64,000 nt of DNA from Mesorhizobium sp. NBSH29 (GCF_015500055.1 NZ_CP045492.1:1188501-1252500), one strand, 5' to 3'; counted from the stretch's first letter, positions 9,199 to 18,620 are shown. The notes: generated from the letters alone by a model not told the origin. Program-made: numbers and translations.

Positions 9199-9951
9199 TC
9201 AGGTACACTGGTTGCTGAGACAGCGCAGTTTTTCTGCTTGTAAGGCGACGTAATCGGGGTTTTCCCGGCGTTCCGAGACCGGCATTTCCAGTTCCAGCAA
9301 GTGTTCAACTCGCCCTGGTTCCGGCGACATCACCACGACGCGGTGGCTCAGTTTCACAGCGTCTTCAAAACTATGCGTCACGTAGACTGCCGTGAAAGCA
9401 TCCTGCTGCCAGAGGCGGACCAGATCATCCACGAGCATCTGCTTGTTTTTCCCGTCCAGCGCCGAGAGCGGTTCATCCATCAGAAGGACGGCAGGCCGCA
9501 CCGCCAGCGCGCGCGCGATAGCAAGCCGCTGCTGCATGCCTCCACTCAACTGACCAGGGTATTTGTCGGCGTATCCTCCCAGCCCGGTCCGCGAGAGCAC
9601 GTCGCTGACGATGTCACGCCTTTGGCGGAGAGACAGCGGGTGGTGTTCGAGCGCGAGCGAAATGTTTCCGGCCGCCGTTCGCCACGGCAGCAGGGCCAGA
9701 TGCTGAAAGATATAGGTAACCGGGTTCAGGCAGTTTTCCGCAACCGCACCGGTGCAAAGCACCACGCCTTTAACAGGGCGCAACAACCCCCCGACGATCC
9801 GCAGCAGAGTCGATTTTCCGCATCCCGATGGTCCGACCAGCGAAAGAATGCTGCCCGACGGAATGGTAAGTTGAATATCTTTCAGCACCTGCACGCCATC
9901 GTAGGAATGCGAAATGGATTGTAGTTCAAGTTTCAAGGAAGCCGCCTCCAC
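9199..9951 (-). CDS. ABC transporter ATP-binding protein (nitrate/sulfonate/taurine family)
   Basis: Cytoplasmic ATPase of the SsuB/TauB type, 250 residues. Walker A GPSGCGKST, signature LSGGMQQRLAIARAL, Walker B VLLMDEPLSALD and the H-loop YVTHSFEDAVKL are all intact. It starts 48 bases after the stop of the binding-protein gene, with a strong hairpin in between, and ends 14 bases before the permease start. The C-terminus is short and carries no regulatory domain. Confidence 0.92.
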   Translation of the reverse strand: MEAASLKLELQSISHSYDGVQVLKDIQLTIPSGSILSLVGPSGCGKSTLLRIVGGLLRPVKGVVLCTGAVAENCLNPVTYIFQHLALLPWRTAAGNISLALEHHPLSLRQRRDIVSDVLSRTGLGGYADKYPGQLSGGMQQRLAIARALAVRPAVLLMDEPLSALDGKNKQMLVDDLVRLWQQDAFTAVYVTHSFEDAVKLSHRVVVMSPEPGRVEHLLELEMPVSERRENPDYVALQAEKLRCLSNQCT

Positions 9952-9955
9952 GCCT

Positions 9956-9993
9956 TGGGTCCACTCCAGCCTTAATGCACTGGAGCGGACCCA
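9956..9993 (-). other. Intercistronic hairpin after a solute-binding-protein gene
   Basis: A 14-bp stem with one mismatch (TGGGTCC-CTCCAG arms) and a 10-base loop fills the gap between the binding-protein stop at 10000 and the ATPase start at 9951. No U-tract follows on the transcribed strand. It is more likely an mRNA-stabilising or attenuating stem than a simple terminator. Confidence 0.65.
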
Positions 9994-9999
9994 GGGATG

Positions 10000-11007
10000 T
10001 TATTCAGCTCCGACAAATTGCGGAGCCACGAGCTTTTCCATCGTCAGACGGTCGGGCACCAGCTGTTTGTCGATGGCCCATTGCAGTTGATCTGCGATGC
10101 TTGCCATATCCAGCCTTGCGTCCTTCGCAAAGGCGACGGCACCAGCCGCGATCAGGGGCCGGGCCTCATCCGCTGTCTTGTCGCTGTAGACATATTTCTG
10201 GATGATCTGAAAGACTTCATTCCGTTCGACCGGGTCTGCGCCGTCGGCTAACGCCCTGGAGTAGTCATCGATTGCTCTCTTATAGGCGCGCATGAACGCA
10301 TCGACGAGCGCGGGCTTGTCGCTAACATTTGCCGACGAAGTAAAAATGGTCGACACCTGATACGGCTTCTCAAAATCGCTGATATTGCCAATGATCCGGG
10401 CCTCACCCGCATCGGCCAGCGGTTTGGCAATATGAGGAACAATGGCCGAAGCGTCGACATTACCGGTTTTGAGTGCGGCAACGAGCGCCCCATATTTCTG
10501 CAATGGAACAAGCTTTACCGTGTCGAGGTCCAACTGATAATCCGCTGAGATCCTCTCAATCATATATTCGTGCGAGGAGCCTTTTTGCGTCATGCCCCAT
10601 GTATGGCCCGGCAACTTTTCCGGCGATGTCAGACCGGCATCAAACGCCTTGTTGGACGCCATGATCGCCATGCCGGGCTTGCCCTTTTCTTCGGTATAGA
10701 GACCACCGATGACCTTGAGGGCCCCCTTGTCCGCGAGATTGAAAAACCCACCGGTCAGGGCAGTGATGCCAAAGTCGATATCGCCCGAAGCGATGGCCAC
10801 GGAAACAGGCTGCGCCGCCTGGAAAAACTTGAGGCTGGCATCCAGCCCCTCGTCACGAAAATAGCCCTTTTCAAAGGCGATGAAAGTTGGCGCGTGGGAC
10901 GTGAAGCGCAATGCGCCGATTGAAATCGGCTCGGCATAAGCAAATTGGGCCCCAGCAGTGCAAATGGTCGCAGAAAAAATCGCGGCATAAAAATTCTTGT
11001 GTCTCAT
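10000..11007 (-). CDS. ABC transporter substrate-binding protein (NMT1/SsuA-like)
   Basis: Periplasmic receptor of the nitrate/sulfonate/taurine-type importer, 335 residues. A Sec signal peptide is visible (basic RHKNF, hydrophobic core, cleavage near AYA). The mature start PISIGALRFTSHAPTFIAFEKGYF matches the NMT1/OMP-like fold, in which the first helix holds the ligand. The ATG at 11007 has GAGGAG upstream. A LacI-family gene ends 54 bases upstream on the same strand, so read-through from it is possible. Ligands of this family include sulfonates, nitrate, thiamine precursors and aromatic acids. Confidence 0.88.
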   Translation of the reverse strand: MRHKNFYAAIFSATICTAGAQFAYAEPISIGALRFTSHAPTFIAFEKGYFRDEGLDASLKFFQAAQPVSVAIASGDIDFGITALTGGFFNLADKGALKVIGGLYTEEKGKPGMAIMASNKAFDAGLTSPEKLPGHTWGMTQKGSSHEYMIERISADYQLDLDTVKLVPLQKYGALVAALKTGNVDASAIVPHIAKPLADAGEARIIGNISDFEKPYQVSTIFTSSANVSDKPALVDAFMRAYKRAIDDYSRALADGADPVERNEVFQIIQKYVYSDKTADEARPLIAAGAVAFAKDARLDMASIADQLQWAIDKQLVPDRLTMEKLVAPQFVGAE

Positions 11008-11061
11008 CAAAACAGCTCCTCAGACCTCCCCCCGCGGGGAGACCCGTAGCCGCTTTGCAAC

Positions 11062-12102
11062 CTATGGCGCAACCCGTGGCGTAGCCGTGCTGGCCCGTAT
11101 CTCGAGATGGGCGTCGAGGACGGTTGTAGTTGAAGCCAGCCGCCCGGCGCCGTTAACACCGCTGATCAGGTCTATCAGCGCGGCGGCGGCTTCTTCGCCG
11201 ATTTTCATGCGTGGCTGGTGGACGGTAGTCAGGGCCGGAATAAAATGCTCGGCAATGTCGATGTCATCGAATCCGACGACCGACACTTCGTCCGGCACAC
11301 TGATGCCGTTGCGGTAGAGCTCCGAAATGAAGCCGCAGGCTATCTCGTCGCTGGCGGCGGTGATACACGTCGGTCGGTCAACCATCTTCAGCCATTGCTG
11401 CGCCGCGCGTGCGCCGGCTGCAAGAGTGAAGTCGCCATCAAACAGCCAGTCCGGGCGTGGCGACAATCCATGCGCTGCGAGCGCGGCCTCAAATCCGCGC
11501 AAGCGCTCGCGTGTTAGCACGTTTTCCCATGGCCCGAGCACATGGCCGATATGGCGGTGGCCGAGCGCCAGAAGGTGCTCAACAGCCAGTCGCAAGCCAC
11601 CGGCATTGTCAAAACGGATAGAGGGCAGCGTCGTGCCCTCATTCCATTCACAGGCATAGACCACCGGCGGATGCGCACGCCCTGCGGAGGCAAAGAAATC
11701 ATCCGCCAAGGAGCCATCCAGCACCAGAATTCCGTCGGCTCGGTTGTTGTGCAGATAATCACCAAGCCGCGCCTGTTCTGCTCCCGGTTGTATGGTGTCG
11801 GCAATCAGCACGTTGAGCCCGGCGCGCGAGGCGGTTGCCTCTATACCGGCCAAGATACGCGAGAAAAAAGGGTTGCCCAGATTGGGCACCAGCACAACGA
11901 TTGCGCCGGCCTGCTGGCGGCGAAGATTGCGCGCGGTCTGGTTGACGCGATACCCTGTCAGTTCGACCGCCTCCATCACGATGCGGCGCGTATCCTCGGC
12001 CACCCGCTCAGGCGTGGCCAGCGCACGGCTTACCGTGGCGGTCGACACGTTGGCGAGCCTTGCCACATCCTGAATGGTGGGCGTCGCACGGTGCAGCATC
12101 AT
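11062..12102 (-). CDS. LacI family transcriptional regulator
   Basis: A 346-residue sugar-responsive repressor. The N-terminal helix-turn-helix and hinge (IQDVARLANVSTATVSRALATPERV) occupy residues 9-60, followed by a periplasmic-binding-protein-like effector domain (GAIVVLVPNLGNPFFSRI onward). It is transcribed away from the CUT1 sugar operon, and a near-perfect LacI-type palindrome lies in the shared intergenic region at 12183-12196. It therefore very probably controls that operon and itself. Inducer is unknown; a pentose or xylo-oligosaccharide would suit the neighbouring GH43 gene. Confidence 0.93.
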   Translation of the reverse strand: MMLHRATPTIQDVARLANVSTATVSRALATPERVAEDTRRIVMEAVELTGYRVNQTARNLRRQQAGAIVVLVPNLGNPFFSRILAGIEATASRAGLNVLIADTIQPGAEQARLGDYLHNNRADGILVLDGSLADDFFASAGRAHPPVVYACEWNEGTTLPSIRFDNAGGLRLAVEHLLALGHRHIGHVLGPWENVLTRERLRGFEAALAAHGLSPRPDWLFDGDFTLAAGARAAQQWLKMVDRPTCITAASDEIACGFISELYRNGISVPDEVSVVGFDDIDIAEHFIPALTTVHQPRMKIGEEAAAALIDLISGVNGAGRLASTTTVLDAHLEIRASTATPRVAP

Positions 12103-12149
12103 GAAGCTGCCCTAGCCAAAAGTTTTAGAGGCCGGAATCGAGAAGCCGC

Positions 12150-12179
12150 TTGACAAGAATTTTTTTCGGATGTCAAAAT
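12150..12179 (+). promoter_or_regulatory. Likely sigma-70 promoter of the sugar operon
   Basis: A perfect TTGACA at 12150-12155 is followed 18 bases later by CAAAAT at 12174-12179, a weak -10. The LacI-type operator begins four bases downstream and would cover the start site, so the layout fits repression. Confidence 0.45.
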
Positions 12180-12182
12180 AAA

Positions 12183-12196
12183 TGTAATCGATTGCA
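12183..12196. promoter_or_regulatory. LacI-family operator
   Basis: TGTAATCGATTGCA is a 14-bp palindrome with one mismatch and the central CG typical of LacI/PurR-type operators. A half-site CGATTACA follows at about 12222-12229. It lies between the LacI gene and the sugar-binding-protein gene, so one bound dimer could control both directions. Confidence 0.7.
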
Positions 12197-12309
12197 TGAT
12201 GGAGCTTAGTCCGCTCGCGATCCGATTACAATCTGCCGGAATGGAGGCTGGCTGATTGTTGAAACGCCCCTGGCGCCGAGCGCTTGAGGGGGTCCAACGG
12301 GAGGAAGTC

Positions 12310-13539
12310 ATGAAAGCATTCAAAGCTATGATTGCGGCTGCGACCGTGCTTGCCACGGGCAGCGCCTACGCAACCGATCTTGAAGTCACGCACTGGTGGA
12401 CATCGGGCGGCGAAGCGGCAGCCGTCGCCGAATTCGCCAAGGCATTTGACGCCACCGGCAACAAATGGGTTGACGGCGCCATCGCCGGTTCGGGCGGCAC
12501 CGCCCGCCCTATCATGATCAGCCGCATCACTGGCGGAGACCCTATGGGTGCCACACAATTCAACCATGGCCGCCAGGCCGAAGAGTTGGTCCAGGCCGGC
12601 CTGATGCGCGACCTGACTGACCTTGCTACCAAGGAAGGCTGGAAGGACATTATCAAGCCGTCTAGCCTGCTCGACAGCTGCACGTTGGACGGAAAAATCT
12701 ACTGCGTGCCGGTCAATATTCATTCCCAGCAATGGCTGTGGCTCAGTAATGCCGCGTTTGAAAAGGCCGGCGTTGCCGTCCCGAAGAATTGGGATGAATA
12801 TGTTGCCACCGCACCAGCGCTGGAAAAGGCCGGCATCATTCCGCTGGCAATCGGACAGCAGCCTTGGCAGACCACGCTTGCCTTCCAGGTGATCTTGGTC
12901 GCGCTTGCCGGACCAGACGCCTACAAAACCGTATTCGGCGACCATGATGCGACATTTGCTGCCGGTCCTGAAATGACAAAAGTGTTCGATGCTGCTGACA
13001 AGGCGCGGGCCATGTCAGCCAAGTCGAACGCGCAGGAGTGGAACCAGGCCACAGGAATGGTCATCAGCGGCCAGGCCGCCGGCCAGATCATGGGCGACTG
13101 GGCGCAGGGTGAGTTCCAGGTTGCCGGTCAGGTTGCCGGCAAGGACTACACCTGCCTTCCAGGACTCGGCGTCAACGAAGTGATCCAGACTGGTGGCGAC
13201 GCATTCTACTTCCCCCTGCTCAAGGATGCGGAAAAGTCGAAGGCACAGGAAGCTTTGGCTTCCGCGATGATATCGAAGGAAACCCAGGTCGCCTTCAACC
13301 TGAAGAAGGGTTCGCTGCCGGTACGCGGCGATGTCGATCTCAATGCGGCCAATGACTGCATGAAAAAAGGTCTCGACATCCTTGCCAAGGGCGCCATCAT
13401 TCAGGCGCCCGACCAGCTGATGTCGGCGGATTCGCTGAACCAGGTGAACGATCTGTTCGTCGAGTTCTTCAAGAACCCTGCCCTTACGCCAGCTGATGCG
13501 CAGAAGCGCTTCGTCGACCTCGTCGCCGCAGCAGACTGA
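12310..13539 (+). CDS. Sugar ABC transporter substrate-binding protein (CUT1 family)
   Basis: Periplasmic sugar receptor, 409 residues, with a Sec signal peptide ending near GSAYA. The mature N-terminus LEVTHWWTSGGEAAAVAEFAKAF resembles the glucose/mannose-type binding proteins of the CUT1 family. The ATG at 12310 has GGAGG about six bases upstream; an in-frame TTG at 12256 adds a non-signal-like leader and was not used. It is the first gene of the LacI-controlled operon and is followed by a hairpin and two permeases. Confidence 0.92.
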   Translation: MKAFKAMIAAATVLATGSAYATDLEVTHWWTSGGEAAAVAEFAKAFDATGNKWVDGAIAGSGGTARPIMISRITGGDPMGATQFNHGRQAEELVQAGLMRDLTDLATKEGWKDIIKPSSLLDSCTLDGKIYCVPVNIHSQQWLWLSNAAFEKAGVAVPKNWDEYVATAPALEKAGIIPLAIGQQPWQTTLAFQVILVALAGPDAYKTVFGDHDATFAAGPEMTKVFDAADKARAMSAKSNAQEWNQATGMVISGQAAGQIMGDWAQGEFQVAGQVAGKDYTCLPGLGVNEVIQTGGDAFYFPLLKDAEKSKAQEALASAMISKETQVAFNLKKGSLPVRGDVDLNAANDCMKKGLDILAKGAIIQAPDQLMSADSLNQVNDLFVEFFKNPALTPADAQKRFVDLVAAAD

Positions 13540-13564
13540 CTTTAGCGACAACCCTCCCGTTCAC

Positions 13565-13588
13565 CGGTCCGGCTTCATTGCCGGGCCG
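13565..13588 (+). other. Intercistronic hairpin after a solute-binding-protein gene
   Basis: A 9-bp stem (CGGTCCGGC with GCCGGGCCG, one G-U pair) and a TTCATT loop lie in the 85-base gap between the sugar-binding-protein stop and the first permease. There is no U-tract. It fits a 3' protective stem that raises binding-protein levels over permease levels. Confidence 0.6.
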
Positions 13589-13624
13589 CTGGACGGCGAT
13601 AGCACGCCTTCAGGTCAGTGAGCC

Positions 13625-14524
13625 ATGTCATCTTCTGTGAGCAAACGTCCCCCGCAGCTTTTGCGCAATATGAGCGCCAAGATAGCCTCGATCCCGATGA
13701 TCCTGACGGCGCTCGTCATCTTCGTCGGCGGCACCGGCTGGACGGTTTTGTACTCCTTCACCAACAGCAAGCTTCTGCCGCGGCTGAACTTCGTTGGCCT
13801 TGACCAGTATGAGCGCCTGTGGGCGGCTCCGCGCTGGACCATCGCCATCGAAAACCTCGCCATCTATGGAGTCTTGTCCCTGTTTTTCTCGCTTGTCGTC
13901 GGCTTCCTTCTGGCGACATTGCTCGACCAGAAAATCCGCTTTGAAGATACGTTTCGAACGATCTTCCTTTACCCTTTCGCACTCTCATTCATCGTCACGG
14001 GACTTATCTGGCAGTGGCTGCTCAATCCCGATTTCGGGATCCAGAGCGTCATCCGCGCGATGGGCTGGACAAGCTTTGATTTCGATCCGCTCTACAATCC
14101 CAACATTGTCATTTACGGCATCCTGATCGCCGGCCTGTGGCAGGGCACCGGGTTGATCATGTGCCTGATGCTGGCCGGCCTGCGCGGGATCGACGAAGAC
14201 ATCTGGAAGGCTGCCCGCGTCGACGGCATTCCGACTTGGAAAACCTATCTTTTCATTGTCATCCCCATGATGCGCCCGGTGTTCATCACCACTTTGGTCA
14301 TCATCGCCAGCGGCATCGTGCGTGTTTACGATCTTGTCGTTGCGCAGACCAGCGGCGGCCCCGGCATCGCGTCGGAAGTGCCGGCCAAATATGTCTACGA
14401 CTACATGTTCCTCGCCCAGAATCTGGGCCAGGGCTTTGCCGCATCCACCATGATGTTGCTCACCGTGGCAATCATCATCGTGCCGTGGGCCTATTTCGAA
14501 TTCGGGAGGGGCAAACGTGGCTGA
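13625..14524 (+). CDS. Sugar ABC transporter permease (MalF/UgpA type)
   Basis: First membrane subunit of the CUT1 importer, 299 residues with six helices. The EAA-like coupling loop WKAARVDGIPTWKTYLFIVIPMM lies near residues 195-220. An N-terminal cytoplasmic stretch (VSKRPPQLLRN) precedes helix 1. Its stop overlaps the GTG start of the next permease by eight bases, so the pair is translationally coupled. Confidence 0.93.
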   Translation: MSSSVSKRPPQLLRNMSAKIASIPMILTALVIFVGGTGWTVLYSFTNSKLLPRLNFVGLDQYERLWAAPRWTIAIENLAIYGVLSLFFSLVVGFLLATLLDQKIRFEDTFRTIFLYPFALSFIVTGLIWQWLLNPDFGIQSVIRAMGWTSFDFDPLYNPNIVIYGILIAGLWQGTGLIMCLMLAGLRGIDEDIWKAARVDGIPTWKTYLFIVIPMMRPVFITTLVIIASGIVRVYDLVVAQTSGGPGIASEVPAKYVYDYMFLAQNLGQGFAASTMMLLTVAIIIVPWAYFEFGRGKRG

Positions 14525-15437
14525 AATTTTTCCCGCCGGGACTGGCGCCCAAGACATTTCGGGCCCAAGCGGTCCGCGCCCGCGCAAGATCTTGTCGCGC
14601 CGCAACATCTTTCTCTACGGCACACTGATCGTCGTAGCGCTGTATTATCTTCTTCCCCTCTACGTGATGGTCGTAACATCGCTCAAGGGCATGCCGGAGA
14701 TCCGCCTCGGCAACATCTTTGCACCACCGATGGAAATCACCTTCGAGCCGTGGGTAAAAGCCTGGGCCACCGCCTGCACGGGGCTGAATTGCGATGGCCT
14801 CAGCCGCGGGTTCTGGAACTCCGTCCGCATCACCGTGCCTTCCGTGGTCCTCTCCATTGCCGTCGCATCGGTGAATGGCTACGCGCTGGCCAACTGGCGG
14901 TTCAAGGGCGCGGACCTGTTCTTCACCATTTTGATCGTCGGTGCCTTTATCCCCTATCAGGTGATGATTTACCCGCTCGTCATCGTTCTGCGCGAGATCG
15001 GGCTCTACGGTTCGCTGTGGGGGCTGGTGATCGTGCATTCGATCTTCGGCATGCCGATCCTGACATTGCTGTTCCGCAACTATTTTGCCTCAGTCCCTGA
15101 GGAGTTGTTCAAGGCAGCCCGCGTCGATGGCGCCGGCTTCTGGGGCATCTATTTCAAGATTATGCTGCCGATGGCGCTGCCGATCTTCGTTGTTGCGATC
15201 ATCCTGCAGGTCACCGGCATCTGGAACGATTTCCTGTTTGGGGTGATCTACACCAAGCCGGATTCCTATCCGATGACCGTGCAGCTCAATAACATCGTCA
15301 ACTCCATGCAGGGCGTGAAGGAGTATAATGTGAACATGGCCGCGACCATCCTCACCGGCCTGGTGCCGCTGATCGTCTATTTTGCATCCGGCAGGCTATT
15401 TGTCCGCGGTATCGCCGCCGGCGCAGTAAAAGGCTGA
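14517..15437 (+). CDS. Sugar ABC transporter permease (MalG/UgpE type)
   Basis: Second CUT1 membrane subunit, 306 residues with six helices. The coupling loop FKAARVDGAGFWGIYFKIMLPM is clear, and the C-terminus FVRGIAAGAVKG is the usual MalG-type ending. The start is GTG at 14517 inside the end of the partner gene. The ATPase gene follows four bases after its stop. Confidence 0.93.
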   Translation: MAEIFPAGTGAQDISGPSGPRPRKILSRRNIFLYGTLIVVALYYLLPLYVMVVTSLKGMPEIRLGNIFAPPMEITFEPWVKAWATACTGLNCDGLSRGFWNSVRITVPSVVLSIAVASVNGYALANWRFKGADLFFTILIVGAFIPYQVMIYPLVIVLREIGLYGSLWGLVIVHSIFGMPILTLLFRNYFASVPEELFKAARVDGAGFWGIYFKIMLPMALPIFVVAIILQVTGIWNDFLFGVIYTKPDSYPMTVQLNNIVNSMQGVKEYNVNMAATILTGLVPLIVYFASGRLFVRGIAAGAVKG

Positions 15438-15441
15438 GCCG

Positions 15442-16527
15442 ATGACCAGTGTCCTGATCCGCGACGTCTCTCTTGCCTTCGGTGCGGTCGAAGTGCTGAA
15501 ATCCCTGAATCTCGATGTGCCGGAGGGAGAGTTCCTCGTCCTGCTCGGGCCCTCGGGCTGTGGCAAGTCGACTTTGCTCAACTGCATCGCCGGCCTGCTG
15601 GATGTTTCCGACGGCCAAATCTTCATCAACGGCAAGAACGTGACGTGGGAAGAACCCAAGGATCGCGGTATCGGCATGGTGTTCCAGTCCTACGCGCTTT
15701 ACCCGCAGATGACGGTGAAGGGGAACCTCTCCTTCGGCCTGAAGAATGCCGGCGTCGCCAAAGACGAGATCGAAAAGCGCATCGCCCGCACCGCCGAGAT
15801 CCTGCAGATCGAGCCCTTGCTTGGTCGCAAGCCGGCGCAGCTTTCGGGTGGCCAGCGCCAGCGTGTTGCTATCGGGCGCGCGCTGGTGCGCGATGTCGAT
15901 GTTTTCCTGTTCGACGAGCCTCTGTCCAATCTCGATGCAAAGCTGCGCTCGGAGCTGCGTGTGGAGATCAAACGCCTCCACCAGAAGCTCAACAACACGA
16001 TGATCTATGTCACCCATGACCAGATCGAGGCGTTGACCCTGGCTGATCGTATCGCGGTAATGAAGGGCGGCGTGATCCAGCAGCTCGACGCACCGCAGCA
16101 AATCTACAACCGCCCGGTCAATCTGTTCGTCGCCGGCTTCATCGGCTCGCCCGGCATGAATTTCTTTAACGGGCACATCGAGGTTCTGGACGGGGTCGCG
16201 CAGTTCACCTTCGACGGCCACGCCGTCCCGCTCACCAACTACCAGTTCGACGCGTCCGGTCCGCAGCCGGGCGCGGCCGTGCTCGGCATCCGGCCCGAAC
16301 ACATTGCCCTGAACAGCGGAGAGGGTTGGCCTTTTTCGGCGCAACTGAGCATCGAGATTGTCGAACCTATGGGCTCCGACGCGCTGGTCTGGGCAACGCT
16401 TGGCCAGCAGAACGTCACCATCCGTGTCACCGCCGAGCGCACACCGCGCGTCGGCGAGACCGTCACCATTGGCTTTGACCCGATGAACGCGTCGCTGTTC
16501 GACGCAGCCAGCGGCGTCAGGCTTTGA
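15442..16527 (+). CDS. Sugar ABC transporter ATP-binding protein (UgpC/MsmX type)
   Basis: ATPase of the CUT1 importer, 361 residues. The nucleotide-binding domain fills residues 1-235 with Walker A GPSGCGKST, signature LSGGQRQRVAIGRAL and Walker B VFLFDEPLSNLD. The C-terminal third is the TOBE/OB regulatory domain (VLGIRPEHI near residue 275). It is placed four bases after the MalG-type permease, so the transporter is complete. Confidence 0.94.
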   Translation: MTSVLIRDVSLAFGAVEVLKSLNLDVPEGEFLVLLGPSGCGKSTLLNCIAGLLDVSDGQIFINGKNVTWEEPKDRGIGMVFQSYALYPQMTVKGNLSFGLKNAGVAKDEIEKRIARTAEILQIEPLLGRKPAQLSGGQRQRVAIGRALVRDVDVFLFDEPLSNLDAKLRSELRVEIKRLHQKLNNTMIYVTHDQIEALTLADRIAVMKGGVIQQLDAPQQIYNRPVNLFVAGFIGSPGMNFFNGHIEVLDGVAQFTFDGHAVPLTNYQFDASGPQPGAAVLGIRPEHIALNSGEGWPFSAQLSIEIVEPMGSDALVWATLGQQNVTIRVTAERTPRVGETVTIGFDPMNASLFDAASGVRL

Positions 16528-16543
16528 TTGCAGAGGAACACTT

Positions 16544-17290
16544 ATGAACTGGTCATTCCAACTTTACAGCGCCCGCAATTTCCAACCGTGGGCAAAAGTG
16601 CTGGAGACGCTGGGCAAGCTCGGCTACACTGAGGTCGAGGGTTATGGTGGGCTTTATCAGGACCCCGCCGGCCTGCGCGCCGAGCTCGACAAGAACGGCT
16701 TGAAAATGCCGAGCGGCCACTTCTCGCTCGACATGTTGGAAAATGATTTCGATACCGCGCTCAGCACGGCCCGGACGCTTGGGATGGGACTCGTCGTCTG
16801 CCCGCATATCGCGGCAGAACTGCGCCCCTCCGATGCCGGAGGCTGGAGAGCCTTTGGTGAGCGGCTTGGCAAAGTCGGCAAGCGCTTTGCTGGCGAGGGG
16901 ATCACTTTCGGCTGGCACAACCACGATTTCGAATTCGTCAAGCTCGACGACGATACGGTGCCGCAGGAACATATTCTGGATGCCGCTCCCGATATTGCTT
17001 GGGAAATAGACGTTGCCTGGGTGATCCGTGGCGGCGGCGATCCTATGCTCTGGATCGACCGCTATGCCGAGCGCATCGCAGCCATTCACGTCAAGGATAT
17101 CGCGCCCGAGGGCGAAGCAACCGACGAGGATGGTTGGGCCGATGTCGGCTATGGAACCGTTGACTGGAAGGGGCTCGTCAGGACGCTTCGCGACCGGACT
17201 GCAGCCAAGTACTTCGTCATGGAACATGACAATCCGAACGATTTCGAGCGATTTGCCAAGCGCTCAATCGACGCTGCCAAGATCTTTTAG
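16544..17290 (+). CDS. Sugar phosphate isomerase/epimerase (xylose-isomerase-like TIM barrel)
   Basis: A 248-residue AP-endonuclease-2/xylose-isomerase-like barrel that probably interconverts a keto- or aldo-sugar intermediate. Metal-ligand strands are visible as GWHNHDFEF, WEIDVAWV and HVKDIAPEG. It lies 16 bases after the ATPase gene and 12 bases before a Gfo/Idh/MocA dehydrogenase. That pairing is common in oxidation-epimerisation routes for inositols and unusual sugars. The exact substrate is not evident. Confidence 0.85.
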   Translation: MNWSFQLYSARNFQPWAKVLETLGKLGYTEVEGYGGLYQDPAGLRAELDKNGLKMPSGHFSLDMLENDFDTALSTARTLGMGLVVCPHIAAELRPSDAGGWRAFGERLGKVGKRFAGEGITFGWHNHDFEFVKLDDDTVPQEHILDAAPDIAWEIDVAWVIRGGGDPMLWIDRYAERIAAIHVKDIAPEGEATDEDGWADVGYGTVDWKGLVRTLRDRTAAKYFVMEHDNPNDFERFAKRSIDAAKIF

Positions 17291-17302
17291 GAGTTTACTC
17301 AC

Positions 17303-18445
17303 ATGGCGAAGAAACTGGGCGTCGGCATCATCGGATGCGGCAATATTTCGGCCACCTATCTCGGCCTTGCGCCGCTCTTCAGGGGCGTCGAAATGCGCGC
17401 CTGCGCCGACATCAACATGGATGCGGCCAACGCGCGGGCGGCCGAATATGATGTGCGCGCTGAAACCGTTGAAGGACTGTTAAGGGCAGGTGACATCGAT
17501 ATCGTGGTCAACCTCACGGTGCCGGCGGTGCACTATGCGGTGTCGAAGCAGGTGCTTGATGCCGGCAAGCACGTCTATTCCGAAAAGCCCTTCGTCCTGG
17601 ACGTGAAGGAAGGCCTCGATCTCAAGACCCGCGCCGAGAAGAAGAAACTGCGCGTCGGCTCGGCGCCCGACACCTTCATGGGCGGCGCCCATCAGCTTGC
17701 CCGCCAGCTGATCGACAGCGGCGCGGTTGGCAACATTACCAGTGGCACCTGCCATGTGATGAGCCATGGTATGGAGCACTGGCATCCAAACCCGGACTTC
17801 TTCTTCCAGCCGGGGGGCGGTCCAATCCTCGATCTTGGCCCCTATTACATTTCCAACCTTGTGCAGCTGATCGGTCCCGTGAAGCGGGTGGCAGCACTTG
17901 CCACCATTCCGTCAAAGGAACGCACCATCTCCTCGCAGCCGCGTGCCGGCGAGAAGATCCCGGTCTCCACGCCCACCACGATCGTCGCGCTGATGGAGTT
18001 TCAGAACGGCGCGGCAATTACCTTCAACGCCAGTTGGGACGTGTGGAACCACGGTCATGCGCCGATGGAGCTCTATGGCGAGGAAGGTACGATCCACGTT
18101 CCAGACCCGAACTTTTTCGGCGGTGAAGTGCGCTATTCCAAGCGCGACAAGCTTTTCAAGAAGGCGGCGAAATGGGCGCATCCCTTCGGCGTCGCCAACC
18201 AGAAACACGCACGCGGCATGCAGGCTAATTACCGCACTGCGGGGCTGGCTGACATGGCGCTCGCCATACTGGAGGACCGCCCCCACCGCTGCTCTCTGGA
18301 AGCCGCCCTGCACGCCATCGACGTGATGACCGGCATTCTCAAGTCAGGCGAGACCGGAAAGTTTGTTGACATGACTACCACTTGCGAGCGGCCGGCAGCT
18401 CTCGGAATCCGCGAGGCAAAGGCACTGCTGGCGAAGAAGAAATAG
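17303..18445 (+). CDS. Gfo/Idh/MocA family NAD(P)-dependent oxidoreductase
   Basis: A 380-residue sugar or polyol dehydrogenase. The Rossmann motif GVGIIGCGNISATY is at residues 6-19, the conserved YSEKPFVLD (EKP) is near residue 95, and the C-terminal alpha/beta sheet domain carries a GGPILDLGPYY segment. TAGGAG precedes the ATG. It works in the same operon as the TIM-barrel protein before it. A second, different member of the family is encoded at 22434. Confidence 0.9.
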   Translation: MAKKLGVGIIGCGNISATYLGLAPLFRGVEMRACADINMDAANARAAEYDVRAETVEGLLRAGDIDIVVNLTVPAVHYAVSKQVLDAGKHVYSEKPFVLDVKEGLDLKTRAEKKKLRVGSAPDTFMGGAHQLARQLIDSGAVGNITSGTCHVMSHGMEHWHPNPDFFFQPGGGPILDLGPYYISNLVQLIGPVKRVAALATIPSKERTISSQPRAGEKIPVSTPTTIVALMEFQNGAAITFNASWDVWNHGHAPMELYGEEGTIHVPDPNFFGGEVRYSKRDKLFKKAAKWAHPFGVANQKHARGMQANYRTAGLADMALAILEDRPHRCSLEAALHAIDVMTGILKSGETGKFVDMTTTCERPAALGIREAKALLAKKK

Positions 18446-18620
18446 TGCCATGGCCTGCATCGGTGCGAGCCTTGGACCAACGGGATGGCAGCTAGGGATG
18501 GACGCAGGACGAGCAGACGAGATTAGCGTCAGACTTCCAGTCTCAATCCATACCTCCCTCCCGACAATGCAGCTTCGCTGACCACGCGAAACGGCCAAGA
18601 AAGAATGGCGAGAAACGATA

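Noticed and set aside
9301-9924. A His/Arg-rich plus-strand frame across the SsuB-type ATPase
   Set aside because: The Walker A, signature and Walker B motifs on the minus strand leave no doubt about the coding strand.
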